From assembly GCA_949357655.1 (NCBI GenBank), contig CASHTG010000007.1, positions 1,054,001 through 1,118,000 of the forward strand: 64,000 bases of DNA, in the 5' to 3' direction. Source of the stretch: Parascedosporium putredinis (taxonomy: Eukaryota; Ascomycota; Sordariomycetes; Microascales; Microascaceae). The notes beneath the pieces were generated by a model that saw only the letters and a list, made by a program, of their open reading frames with translations, did no database searches and was not told where the DNA came from. Made by a program: the position numbers and the translations under genes. This document shows, one piece after another, positions 44,640 to 56,932 of the stretch; the stretch's first letter is position 1, and every line of letters starts with the position of its first letter.

Positions 44640-47600
44640 GGTGGCAATGGTCGTCGAGGCAGCCCGTTTCCTCGTATGTTCGACTCTGGAAACTGCTGAG
44701 AGAGTATGGGTGGAGAGAGATGGCCGGCTTTCAGGGAGATCTTTTCCAAGGAGAGGGGTTTACTGTTATCTAGAAAATGACTGGTCAATGACACGCAACC
44801 AACGGTTCAGTCGGCGGAGTGCCGTAAATCTCCCCTCTATACACTAGTCCAACTCCCTCGGCGTCTTCCATAACGCCAAAAAAATAACTTATTTCTAATG
44901 TTTTCATAACGCATCGACTTCCGAATTAAACGAGTCGTTGGCGGTGCTGCCTGCGTTATCTTCCTGGCTCCCCCAGCGTCCAGAGAATATCGATTACAGC
45001 TGAATCGTGAAAACCCTTCGATATGCCAAATAGGAAGCTCGTTAGGGCCTCCAACTGCTTTGCGCTTTGACAGCACGAGCTAGCCACCAGCCCGAGTCAG
45101 CTTCAACTCGTCAGTACGTGAACTTGAAGAAAGGGCAGTGGTGGAAGCGATTAGTTCCTGCATTTAGCGTCTACTTCGAGCCTAGCCCCACAGTCCAACC
45201 AAGCCACTCACCCTAGTTCACTCCAGCCTTACCCATTCCGAGGGTCTGGTGCGTAGCGCCCATGAGGGTGATTGGGGGAAGGGCTTCGCAGGATTAAGCG
45301 AACAGAGCCACTCTCGACGGCAATGAAGAAATACTGGATCCTTATCTTTCACCCCCGGCCGTGCTTGTTCCCCACCATCCCCGAACTGAACCGAGATCCT
45401 CTCCTCCCTCCATACGTCTCTGGACCCAGGGATTCGGCACTGAGGCTGCGAGTGGTGACGAACCCCGCAGGGCCGTCAACCTTGCCTTCCACGAAATAGA
45501 AAGTTGAGTGCCTCGTATTTTAGTGTTGGCCCCCCTCTCTCTATATTTTCCCCTTCCCCCTAGTCACTTTCCACGCCCTAGCCACTTTCCGTATTAGTTC
45601 GGAGCCGGAATTCCGCACCTTCCGCACCTTCCGTCGAAAAAACGCACAACTAGGCTAGATGAGAGCTAGCGGCCTCCCATGAAGATATCGAATCCCATGG
45701 CATGGCATCGACGTGCATTTGCCTGGATCGCAGCGAAGCCAGTCCGGCATGAAACAGGGGCAAAGCCGGCCTAGTCCCGGGTTGGCAGGTGCGTTGACCA
45801 AATCAGCCACCCTTCCCATTGACGAAAATGTCGAGGTTTGATTGGCGGTTAGGGCCTTGACAACGCCATGATCCTGGATGAGTCGGAAGATTCAGTCATG
45901 ACCGTCGTCTACCTCTAGCACGCACGAGTCTCATTTCGCTATCGCCAAGGAGAGTTGGAGCTTCGCTGTGATATCCTCGGATAAATAATGTCACACATCC
46001 ACACAAGACGGGCCACGAGACGAGCAGTGTGTGCGTATTCGAGAAGTGGAGCAACCGTCGACGCCAATGAAGCACAAATACCTGGCGACCTGACACGAGG
46101 CCATGGCCTCCTGGCTTGCGCTTGGGCTTGCCAGAATGTACAACGCCAACAACCCACGTGGCCATGGAGACAATTACTCCTTCCTAGATGGGAGACAATA
46201 CAGACTAGCCGAAGTGTCAGGCACGTATTCGATAGCTTTCTCTTAGTAGGGCTGCTACGGTGCCATACGACAGCGTCGTCAGTCTTTCGCGCGTGGCTTG
46301 ATGTGTGGTACTGGCCAAATATATTACCAGTGGCTAGCTGCTCGTCAGGCCCCGGTCCCGTCTCCCTGGGACTGGCAAAGAAAGCGCCTCAATTGGCCTA
46401 ACTTGGCAATATCAACCATCAATCCGCAAATCCGCAGAGAGCGATGTTAGGCTGGATAATCCTCGGACCTGAAACTCGACAAATTCCGCCGTGCAACACA
46501 GCTCTTCCATAGATAAACCGGATTGCCAGCGTGGTACCATCAGTCGCTTTCTCGCGTCTTTCATTATCTCCGGGCCCTTCACAAGCACTGTCCTGGCGCG
46601 GAACGAACTAGCCTTTTTCATCAACTAATGCCCCTTTATCAACCTCTCCCTTAAGGTCATTATTTGTTCTCCTCGAGGAAACCTGAGTGGAATACTGGGC
46701 TTCGTATGGCGTGGTACACGTTTGATTGCGAAAGTTGGTCTTTTCCTCCCACATTTGGTCGTAGGTTTCATTGGAAAAGAACGCATAACAACCAATGACA
46801 GAAGCGCTTTCATAGCTCATCACGCACTTTAGGCCAGGTCTAGCGCGTAACCATAAATTCACTCTCCAGTGTAGGCCGTACTGACGGTGGGTGAAGCCTG
46901 GATGAGGTGGATGTCAATAAGCTACATCCCCTTTGATGTGCCAACGTACAGCTGCTTCAACTTTGCTGCCTCAAGAATCGTCTTAAGTATGGAGCCTATA
47001 TGTCGTGTATGAGTGAGTAGCTGCCAAGCGGTGAAGCATACTCGCCTTACTGGAACGGATTCCCAAAGTGCCCTCAATTCCATCAACTCTAGGACACAGG
47101 GTGATGATTCTGATTCAGCCGACGATCCCCGATTCAGACCCAGACAAAAACACAACGAGCGGCGGGGATGAGCAGACCATAGTACCGGCCACGACGCGAA
47201 CGACGAAGACGGAAGAGTGAAATCTAGGTCTCCAGAGTATCGGCTCGGGGAAGAGTCGCAAAACAAAGGATTATCCCCAAAAATTCTCGCCGGGCCCCTC
47301 GACCTAATATGAGATCTCGTTCAAAGTTTTCTGGCCGAATGCTCTTGAGCGCGGCGAAAGCGTCGATGGATCAAACATTGATTTGCCTGTGGGTCTACGC
47401 GCCCCATCCACAACTCATTCTCCATGATTCGTGCCATGGCCTGCTGACGGTAGTCTATGCTCACCACAGATTCCAGTCCAGGGAGGACGATCAATGATTG
47501 ATAGACCCCACATCTGTAGTTACCATTAGTGTCATCTTCTCCGCGAATCCAAAAACAAATCACGGCTGAACTAGACACTTGGTGAGGGCAAATGACGGAG

Positions 47601-50012
47601 TGGATGACACCGGGGCTAGTGCTTGGTGAACCACGCGCCGAACCAATCTATGATGCGCCCGTCATGCGTCCCAGCGGCGGCGCGCAATTTGCATCTGCGA
47701 TCTTGAGCTGTCTTGATAGCCGCAGTCTTAAAATGCGGCAAGGCTTTCAGCTTTTGTGTCAGAAGTCTCAAGGTCCCTTATCCGACACAAAAAGCAAGTA
47801 GTCTACCTGATCATTTCTGAAGAGGCTTCAAGACATTGTTCCACGGACCAGTTTCACAATGATTCCGATCAATACGGAGCGGGATCTGCCAAGCAGATCC
47901 GTCCGCTGTCTCAATTGGACACCGCGGTACATTGAGTGATAACGGCACTTCGTGATTGCGGTTCGGGCACAGGCTGATCATCCTGCGCATCCATCAATGG
48001 TTACCACCACACTGAGCCTGCGTATCGTTCCAAGATGTCCCGGGCTCTCTTGGCAATATATTCTGGCAATACAGCCCGCCGCTCGGGCGGGCTAGATACG
48101 ATTAACCCCAACCCCTGCCGACTAATCGCTTGATTAACAGAGGATCAATACCTCCAGCAACCATCCTGTATACCTTCTCTGTCCACGGGGAGATTCCCAG
48201 AGAAGCAGAAAGTCTAGTCTAGTATGCTCCTCCTCACACGTACGTCTCCTAGACCTTAATTCCAATGTTTAGCTTCGTGGTTCGGGGGTAAAAGCGTTCT
48301 TGCACATTGCTGTAAGGGACCATTCGCGCTGGAATTGAGGCTAATGAATATTCTGATAGCAGCTGTAGTGCCTAGAAGAAGAATTGTGGGGATGGGACTG
48401 TCGTTGGTTATTCAGATGAAGCTGTGAAGGGGAGCATTGCATCTATACTGGTATAATTCTGACCTCCCATCGTTATTTTATGCCATGGTATATATTCCTA
48501 CGTTCTCCAATCAACAACGTAACAAGCCTGGAGCGCCTGGATCTTGCCCTTTGTGGTACGCGATGTAAAGGTGATGCTTCAATGTTTGGTGGGCAGACTT
48601 TGAGAACCGAGTATTAAAGTTACGCGACCCCCGCCCCCACACTCTTATTGCCTACTCCGCCTGCATAGGTGCCGTGGGGTAGCTCAAGAGGGGCCTAGGG
48701 GAATGATGTGGGTCTCGATTGAATCCGTGATGGGAGACTCCAGGTCGGACGCTTTTGAGCGCCAAACGTGTACATTGAAGTCGGGCGTCAGGGCATAGCT
48801 CAAAGCTATTGACACATGCAATTTTGGGTGATGAGAAGAGTTTAGAAACTATTAACCTTTCCACTAATTCGGAAAATTGGTGCCCGGCGAGCTATAACTG
48901 GATAAAATAAGTGTTTATCGCATCAGTGACGCCTCAGACCGTCGAGATGCGGCCTAGGAATGCCGTGATGGGGCCTGGAAATATCTAGATGTTGGGGAAT
49001 AGCTGCCTCACGGTGTAACCCAGATTCTCGTGGCGGCTAATGTTGCGTTGTTCGTGGTCATTAACGGATGACTTGCTACGCAAGATGCCCTGGCCATATA
49101 GGTCCGCCTTGTTCAGGATGCAAAATCAGGACAAGGCCGACGGCGATAACCTTTCAAAGATCGAAGACATGCTAGGCAAGCTGGGCCATGTGCTATTGGG
49201 CATACCGAGGTAGTTAGATCATCAATTAACGTGCTATTTTCAATGTTTCTGTAACCGTACTTAGTACCAAGCTTGATAATTCAGGATTGCCGAACAAATG
49301 AAGAATGCACCCATGGCTTCGCCCTTGGCAACGACGATCAAAGCACAGCTAGTGCTCGGTTATTCTTTAATCAGCTCAGGTATTCCGCCTGCTCGTAAGC
49401 GACTGGGGTGGGAATATTCATGATGGCATTGCTGAGTAAAATTGTGCACGAGGGTGGACGGGACGAAACCTTGGCGCGGCATCGCTTGTCGCGCCCGAAG
49501 CGGGGTGCTTGGGTGCCACGATTGCTCCCAAAACTTCATCCAGGTCAGCGAACAGGAAAAGTTCGCAATATCCTCTCGTGTCCTCACTTAACCATCATCA
49601 ATAGCTGTGCCCTTTTTGACGGGCCTGCACGTAAACGAAGCTCGGCATTGGCGTGCTCGCGACGGAGGAAAGTCAGTGGCAGTCGTCAGCCGCCTCGCCG
49701 CACGCATCGATTGAGCTTCCAGACGCTAGTGTATCTCGAGTCTTCACGGTGTATAGTCGGCCCCGACGCTATTTCTACTTACCGAAAGTACCACATGATT
49801 GGAAAATCTTTCGGTCACGCGTTGTCTAGCTATCAATACTCAGCTTCGTCCCAGAAACACACCAGGTCACGTAGTGAACACCACGATGAGGCCCCCGGCT
49901 GGGGCCAGTCCTATTACTACCTTGCCTATCATATGGTAACTCGCAGGTTCCTTTGTAAGTGTAAAGTTCCGTCTACGTCTACATAGCTGAACCCGTCTCA
50001 TATATTGCGCAG
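44640..50012. other. 5.4-kb gene-poor stretch
   Basis: No convincing gene on either strand. The open frames are 60-190 codons, overlap on opposite strands and show no motif. I looked for transposase, reverse transcriptase, terminal repeats and tRNA boxes and saw none. A 31-codon frame at 49118-49213 (MQNQDKADGDNLSKIED...) looks protein-like and could be an exon relic, but it has no partner. The region includes the promoter, and possibly a missing first exon, of the S9 peptidase. Base composition is mixed, without the strong AT bias of a heavily RIP-mutated repeat. Confidence 0.5.
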
Positions 50013-52095
50013 GACTTCTATTGAGCCTGCAAACTGGCAATGGCTTGAGGAGCAGACGTCACCCAGGGCCTTAGAGTGGGTCGGCCAAGAGAACAATCTC
50101 ACAATCAAGGTGCTCGATGGGCTGCCTAACGCGGGGACGCTGCGGGATACAATTATGGAGCTTGCCAATAGTAATGCCCAGAGTCCAGAGTTTTGGGTCG
50201 CTGGACAACTCTTTCGACTGCGGAAAAATGCTACAAACCAGCGCGGCATTTTAGAGCGGGGAGAGAGGGTTACGGATGGCTCCTTGAGTGAATGGCGCAA
50301 GGTCATTGACATTCAGGAGCTGAGTAAGGATGAAGACAAGGACTTTGGGTTTTCCGCCTTCAATTTTGGCAGCATGATCCTTGGTCGGGATGGTTCGAGA
50401 CTGCTTCTCCAACTGTCCAACGCGGGTTCAGACCTCACTGAGATTCGCGAGGTGGACGTCGAGAGGGGAAAGCTTGTCAAAGATGGGTTTCGCACTAGCC
50501 CAGGCCATACAACAGCTGCGTGGTTGGATCGCGACCATATCCTCATCATCCACGCTTTGACTGGTGGTCCAACAAACGATATAGGCTGGCCTACTACGGC
50601 GTATATCTGGCAACGTGGGACCCCACTAGAAGAGGCAAGGCCCATCCACTCGGCTTTACCGACTGATTCGCTGTATGTAGCTGCCAACATTGGGGCAGGT
50701 GAGCAGGGCCATCGCGGGTTGATCAAGCGATATGTGGACTTTTCAACAATCATCCATTATCTTGTCTCACTTGATGGTACGGTCGAAGAGGTCATGTTAC
50801 CCACCGCGGTGTCCATGACGCCTCCGGAAGTGGCGACTAATCGCCATCTCATTGTGTCGCTGACACAGGCCTGGGACAGTCATGACACGGAGCTTCCTCC
50901 CGGTACGGTCCTGGCCTACGATACCGAGGAACCCGGTGGGCCTAGCGAATCTAGAATTACGGTCGTTCACATCCCAGAAGACAACGAGTTTAATCCTGAT
51001 ATAATTGTTGATGGCATGAGGGCGAGCCAGTCCCGGGTGTATCTCACTACTACCTTGGAGGGCAACGAGAGACGTCTGGTGTTCGAATACGACAGCCCAA
51101 GGTGGAGGTTAGTTCGGACCTCGCCCACTGGCAACGGCTTACATGCCGCCGTCATTGCGTCGGGTCGTTATACGGACCATGTTGTCGTCAGTGAAAGTGG
51201 ATATCTCCAGCCGGCCGAATTTTGGGTAGAGGACATGAACGGCATCAATACGCAGAAGCTCCATAGTCAAGTGGCTGTATTTAACGGCGAAGACTTTGTA
51301 GCTAGCAAGGGCGTGGCCGAAAGTAAGGACGGCACGCTGATCGACTACCTTGTGCTTGCGCCCTCCAGCCACAGCTATCCAGATGGAGAGCTCCCGGTGC
51401 TTGTAACTGGCTACGGCGGGTTCGGCATCACAGTCACAACAGGATACCTTAACTATTTTGTTGGCGGAGTATCCATTGTACCATGGTTTGAGAGCGGGGG
51501 CGCGCTTGTCATTGCATACATCCGGGGTGGCGGGGAGCGCGGCGAGGCTTGGCATCAGTCAGCGGTGCGCGAGAATCGCCAGAAGTCGTACGACGATTTC
51601 GCAGCAGTCGCGGAAAAGCTCATCGCCAACGGAGTCACCTCGCCGCAGCATATGGGAGTCTTTGGTTCGTCACATGGAGGCTTACTTGCCGCCGTCATGG
51701 GGACACAAAGACCAGATCTCTTCGGTGCGGTGGTGGCCGACGTTCCGATAACGGATATGCTAAGGTACCACCTTATGGGAGCTGGCGCCGTATGGGTCGA
51801 CGAATACGGTCACCCTAATGAGCCAGGGATGGAGCCGATACTGCGAGCCTATTCGCCTTTCCACAACGTAGCAAAGGGGACTCAGTACCCCGCCTTCTTC
51901 GCCACGATCTCAACGACAGATGACCGGGTCGGGGCCGGACACGCTAGGAAATTAATCGCGAGGCTTCAAGAGGCTGGGTCAGCGCGGGCATTTCTCTACG
52001 AGGACCGGTCCGGTGGACATACAGTCAGCGATCCGTTTAAAAATGCTGCCTTACTCGCGAGGCGTATGGCGTTTTTCATGCACCATTTAATGTAA
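50013..52095 (+). CDS. Prolyl-oligopeptidase-family (S9A) serine peptidase, 5' end unresolved
   Basis: A two-domain peptidase with an N-terminal beta-propeller and a C-terminal alpha/beta hydrolase, cleaving after proline or a related residue in short peptides. One open frame of about 690 residues runs from an AG splice-acceptor-like site at 50011-50012 to TAA-flanked HHLM at 52095. The first residues (ANWQWLEEQTSPRALEWVGQEN) match the family's N-terminal 'WLE..' region, so only a few residues are missing. No in-frame ATG precedes; a short upstream exon or another missing base is likely. Catalytic triad: Ser in GSSHGGLLAA (the usual form is GGSNGG), Asp in TTDDRVGAGHA, His in DRSGGHT. Also seen is VTGYGGFGIT and YIRGGGERGEAWH, typical of S9A. 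No signal peptide is visible in what remains. Confidence 0.88.
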
Positions 52096-52353
52096 TTGCT
52101 CTTGCCACATAGCTATCACAGCGGCTGAGCCAGACACACGTATGGAGGAGAGTTACTCCGGAACGCAGTTAATTCCGGCATGTAATTTAGTGTATATTTC
52201 CGCGCGGCTGACGTCGATGGGGCAAACCGCCACAATGGTTCAAAGGAGTCACTCAGCACCGTCATTGGCTTCAAAGCGACCACAGTCAGTCCTTCGCAGA
52301 TACTAGCGGTATTACTTGTCTTCAGACCGCTCTACTGAGCCCCTCACAACTTT

Positions 52354-53707
52354 TTAAAGGCACTGGGAGTACCAATCGTTTTGTTTAATGCACGTAAAAG
52401 GAGAGACACATTGAGTGGCGCCAGTATACCCGATGCCACCGCACTGGCCCCATTGAGGGACGGTACCACTGCCGCCGCTACTGGTCGTGGTTGCCGCGGG
52501 CCGCGTAGTTGTGGTAGACGTACGCGTGGTCGTGGTCGTGGTGGGATTAGAAGAGCCGGTCTGCCAGCCGCGGTTGCGGGAGAGCTCGGTCCACCAGTTC
52601 CTGAGCATCCAGTAGTCAAATTCTGTGACTTGCGCGGCGGAACCGGCGAGCATGATGAAGTTCGAGACGCCCGTAGGGGTCCAGTCGTAAACTGCAACGG
52701 TTGGACGTTCGTATTAGTCAGTACCTCTAACGGAACATAAGTTCACAGGGCTGATCGTTACTGTGCAGTAGCATTGCTACCGATCAGGGCATGCAACTAC
52801 GGTTGGCAAAAAGAAAAGAAAGCTAAGCAGTACTCACAGTCATCGAGCCCATACGTGTGACCAATCTCATGTAGAAGGATGTGGATATTTTCGGTGTTCA
52901 AATTGTTCATATAGTATTCCCGTCCAACCTGTTGGCCCCAATCGCCTCGAAACCGCCCACGAGACCGTCGGTTAGCCAGAGGGAGCTGTCATAGTGCCTC
53001 GAAGCCCCGCCAGGGCAGGATGCGTAGTTGTTATCATGGTGGTAGAATCGCCCGCACCGGGGGTCACATTCCGGAACCCCCAAGGTCCTTGGTAGTGTAT
53101 ATATCGGTACCTGAGGTTGAGCCCTGCAGGAGGTTAGTATTGCTGATAGCCCAACCCACAACATTCCACAACATTGACCTTGATTTCGCTGAAAGGAAAG
53201 CCATCGTAGCCGTAAAGATATTGGAACCACTTCTGGTACTGCTTATTGAGAGTCTGTGCCACCTGTGTTCGTTGAGCCTCGGTTACAGATACGCTTGACT
53301 CCCACCGTACGCAGACATTGATGGAGCTGAAGCTCGAGTGGTTAACATGTGTGGACCACTTTGAGGTTCACAAGACTTCCATGAGCCTTGCTGGGGTGAG
53401 AGCCACTTACCCCTTCGTCGCCATAATCTGATCCCACCCGTAGTTCTTGAACCCAAAGAGCCCGTCCGAGTATGTTGCAAGGCAGTGATCCCATACCTGC
53501 TTCAACGGTGTAGCTAAATTGGATGGGGGTTCCATCCTGATTGCCGCTTCCTCGGATGATTCCATGGGCTGTTGGCGGGATCATTACTCCCGAGAGGTGC
53601 CACATTCTCCCAAACACCTCCATCAAGATCGGATGCTTTGAAAGGTATAGCGCAGAGGCGGAAGCTGCTAGGGATAAAATTAAAGCCGACGATAAGAGGG
53701 AATGCAT
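52354..53707 (-). CDS. Secreted HEXXH metalloprotease with C-terminal CBM1
   Basis: A secreted protein starting with a signal peptide (MHSLLSSALILSLAASASA) at 53707. The middle holds WDHCLATYSDGLFGFKNYGWDQIMATKG, INVCVRWESS, and NKQYQKWFQYLYGYDGFPF. After CDPRCGRFYHHDNNYASCPGG comes the zinc motif HEIGHTYGLDD, an HEXXHXXGXXD metzincin-like site. After an intron (52847-52692) come FYDWTPTG and FIMLAGSAA, a possible Met-turn. A Thr/Ser-rich linker leads to a fungal cellulose-binding module at the C-terminus (WGQCGGIGYTGATQC...CIKQNDWYSQCL). Frame breaks: about 53490, a 10-base tandem duplication at 53156-53175, about 53085 and about 52945. Three look like missing bases; the duplication does not. 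The gene may be intact with errors or a young pseudogene. Domain calls are firm, substrate unknown. Confidence 0.82.
53156..53175 (-). repeat. 10-base tandem duplication inside the metalloprotease gene
   Basis: CCACAACATT occurs twice in a row (53156-53165 and 53166-53175). On the coding strand removing one copy restores the frame (VNVVGWAISNTN). Ten is not a multiple of three, so the duplication as written breaks the reading frame. Confidence 0.85.
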
Positions 53708-53873
53708 GGCGATATCTGATATTGGGAGAGAATCGGATTAGCGAATATTGGAGAGACCTCAATAAAGACGAATGTCTATATCTTGCTGGCCGGGAATCTT
53801 TAGCTTAGGGCTTGACATAGAAAGGTAAGGCAGTCCTCAGCAAATAGATAATCATGTAGGTGGACGTGGAGTC

Positions 53874-53881
53874 TATATATA
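53874..53881 (-). promoter_or_regulatory. putative TATA box of the metalloprotease gene
   Basis: TATATATA lies about 170 bases upstream of the ATG at 53707, at the near edge of an AT-rich stretch. Confidence 0.35.
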
Positions 53882-56821
53882 GCAATACCGGATGGAATAA
53901 ACTAATGTCTATGTGCAGTCTACTTTGGAAACCGTTGTATTCCTTAACCCCCGTCTATTGTAAACATCTAGATTAATACGACTTTGGGCGAGACTACTCA
54001 ATTAGGGATCTTTGCGAGGTCTCTGGCGTCGGGATGTATGGTGGAGAATATTCTTTGGGATATTTGAAGTGAGGCAAGCAACAGCTCCTCCAGTGCTGTG
54101 TTACCCGTTCTTAGTGGAAACTACGTTTCTCCTCCAATGAGCCAACTGGGGGTGTGACTGGCCGCCGGAGAACTTGCAAGAAAGGGGTAATCCCCGTGAC
54201 GGCTTCCGAGAGCAGCTTAGCGTCCCGGGCCGGCCCCGCAGCTGGGGCTTGCTGAGCGATTTCCCAATGGCCCGGATAGCTCGAGAAATTAAGGCAGATC
54301 GGCCAATGCAAAGTAATCGGTCTACAAGATTAGCGGAGTCTTTAACTTGCACGCTATACGTTCATGAACTTGGGCAGCGGCTGGCGCGGGGAATGGTAAA
54401 AAATGAATTTGTATGACCTGCGAGTTTCGACGTAGTTTGGTGTTCATGGGAGGCCTAGTGGACGCAGCGGCAATCTCACTGGCACCGGTGTCTTGGTCCC
54501 GAGTTCACCGATCGGTCTGCAACTAAACTATCATGGCATTGATTTAAAATACTGGGAGCCGCTGTAAATAAGCATCATGGGAACCGCGCCCTCTCTGGCT
54601 TGGCGATTGACCTTGTTATCATCTTCGGAAGCCGGACACGACATCCGGAACCTTACGTAAAGTTACGTTCATTTAACAATCTTACAATTTCATTATTAGG
54701 TATCACCCCTGCTTTCATATCCGAGAAGTGCTAGAGCAGGGAAGTGAACGACGGCATAAACGCGTGTTCACCATTGAAGTGACAAGGGATCCATAACAGC
54801 GGTGTTAAAATTGGGAAACCCGACCCTCGTCGCGTACAGGGATTGAATTCAATAAATAAACAGAGGTCCGAAGACACCAGTTGATAGATATAACGGGTTT
54901 ACTTTAAGCCGGAGATTCGCGGTGCTAGCCCGCGCTCGCGGAGGGGTCAGCTACCAACCTCATAGATAAGTCAGGGTCGGGCATTGCTCCTGTTCCTTTT
55001 GCAATTTCTTTTCTTAGCTCCTCCCATCCGGCCGAACTTTTATTCAGCCCCAGAGTCGCGGAAGCTGCAGTCAGAAGCCTCACTCCCAGACTCAGGAAGC
55101 GCGCCTACCTAATGCCTTCGGGAACCTGGATATTTGCAGCGGAGCTTGGCGGCTCTTCAAGCGGAAGCTACGTGCTTCACGAAGGCTTAACACCCTCACA
55201 CGGCCAAAATCATGATCTGCGTCTCAATGAATACTTTGGATTCTTACAGCGCAAGGATATAAAGTTATGTAAGATCCCCTCTCGCATGCGTACCGGATTT
55301 TGCGACATGTGTCGCTTTACGGCCTTAGCAACATACGTGAGTCGCCAGCTGAAAGATTCAAACGCAGGCTTGAGCAACTTCCCGTAAAAGCGGAGCTAAC
55401 TGGCGGTACCCTCACGTACTTATTTTGACATGATCGTTGCTTTGAGACGGATGGTAGGGGAGTGGGGTAATAAACTTCCATAAGTGGCTATGGGATTACC
55501 GCTGGAGGGGGACGGGTTGAAAAATGATGAAGCCTCGGCTAGGCATAGGTGATTTACGGCCTTGATCTAACTTTAGGGTTCTAGGTGATATCTCCTATAG
55601 AGCAGCTGAATCGCCCATAGTATGGTGTCATATGCCAGGTCGATCTCGAGGTAACACGGGCTCTTTTTAACCTTCATTTTAGGTTGAGGTTATGTATGAT
55701 GCCCGGAAGATGCATCAACCGTCGCTTACAGACATTGGCATGCCTACAAAGGTGAAGGATGGCCCGAGTAATTTGCATACAAGATGTCAGAGAGATCACT
55801 ACACCCTCTATGTGCAATATCCGACCCTCACTTGTTTCAGATGTCCACACACTAGTGTCAGTGCGACTTTATGGCGCAGGGACGTTGGAGAATTGTAGTC
55901 AACAGCACAAATTCATACGTGCCTAGCTCGAGCCATGTTCTTCGCTATCCCCCACTGTCGCGTGATATAGCTTACGAGAGTTCGAATGAGCTACCTAGCT
56001 GCCTGGCGATACTTCCCTCCTCTTTCATAGGGCTATTAGGACTCCACTATCAGGTGTAGTAGGGTCAGATTAGCAAGCACATGTCGCGGGCGAGAAGGGT
56101 CAAGGCCGCGCAACGTGTGGCTGGGAGCTCAAGGCTCCAATTTGCTGCAATCAACGCCCCAGCGGCTACTGCGTCCTGCCATTAGCCGTCACATACGCAT
56201 GCTTTTGTCAAAAGAGGGCTGGGTTAGCTGAGAAAAGGGACTCGGTGATCGAGTCCGGACCCGGCTGCATTGCTTGCTTCTTGGAAAGGGGAATGGTGGG
56301 GACTTCTCAGGAGAGAAAGACGACGTTAGCGATACCGAGAATATAGGAAGCATCGTAGGCAATAACCCCAAATTCGACTAGGGGCATCAGGAGCGACGTA
56401 GCAACAGGATTTGTGTTGATAAACGGGACATAAGAGCAGTCGGAATTAAAAGCCGCAATCACGTCTTGGTGCGGGTGTTGAAAATAGGGGATGGATCCGC
56501 TTGGACGGCTGCGTGGATGGGACTGTCCTCAACTGCCCAGGATTTTTCATCTCGAAGGAACAATTACAAAATGATTGCCGTCATCTTCGGCGAATACGTA
56601 GATGTTATCCAGAGTTTTGTCAAGGCTGAGTAGGTTTTTCGTATTCGGCTTCAGGGCTTCTTACCCATTTAGGAATCCTCTTGCCTGCCATTGGCTGTGT
56701 CAGGAACCAAGTGTTTCGGGTTCGTATTCGGGCCCACCGCTCGATCCTCGCTTCCAATCCGATTCTTGTCAACGGCTTCTAAATCTTGTCAAATCGAAGC
56801 CTGAGATATCTAGAGAAGTTC

Positions 56822-56829
56822 TATATAAA
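56822..56829 (+). promoter_or_regulatory. putative TATA box of the sterol methyltransferase
   Basis: TATATAAA lies about 105 bases upstream of the ATG at 56933, followed by CT-rich sequence. A good match to a fungal TATA element in the expected place. Confidence 0.5.
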
Positions 56830-56932
56830 GGCGCCTTCGCGCGTCTGATCTCTGCGTGTCTCAAGTCACTACCACTTAGATCTAATATTGCCGACATCTT
56901 CAACACCCCTTCTGAGCTATTCCAATCGCTAA

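Larger units (their letters stand above)
53708..56932. other. 3.2-kb intergenic region
   Basis: Lies between the divergent starts of the metalloprotease gene (-) and the sterol methyltransferase gene (+). The frames present (for example 55112-55387 +, 56602-56955 +) are unsupported. AT-rich patches occur at 53830-54000 and 54640-54900. No repeat family, tRNA or transposon ends were seen. Confidence 0.45.

Noticed and set aside
49408..49986. 192-codon frame just upstream of the S9 peptidase as its 5' part
   Set aside because: It joins in the wrong phase at the likely splice acceptor, has no peptidase-like sequence, and lacks the expected first residues.
53156..53175. The duplicated 10-mer as a transposon target-site duplication
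   Set aside because: The copies are directly adjacent with nothing between them, so a slippage or assembly duplication is simpler.
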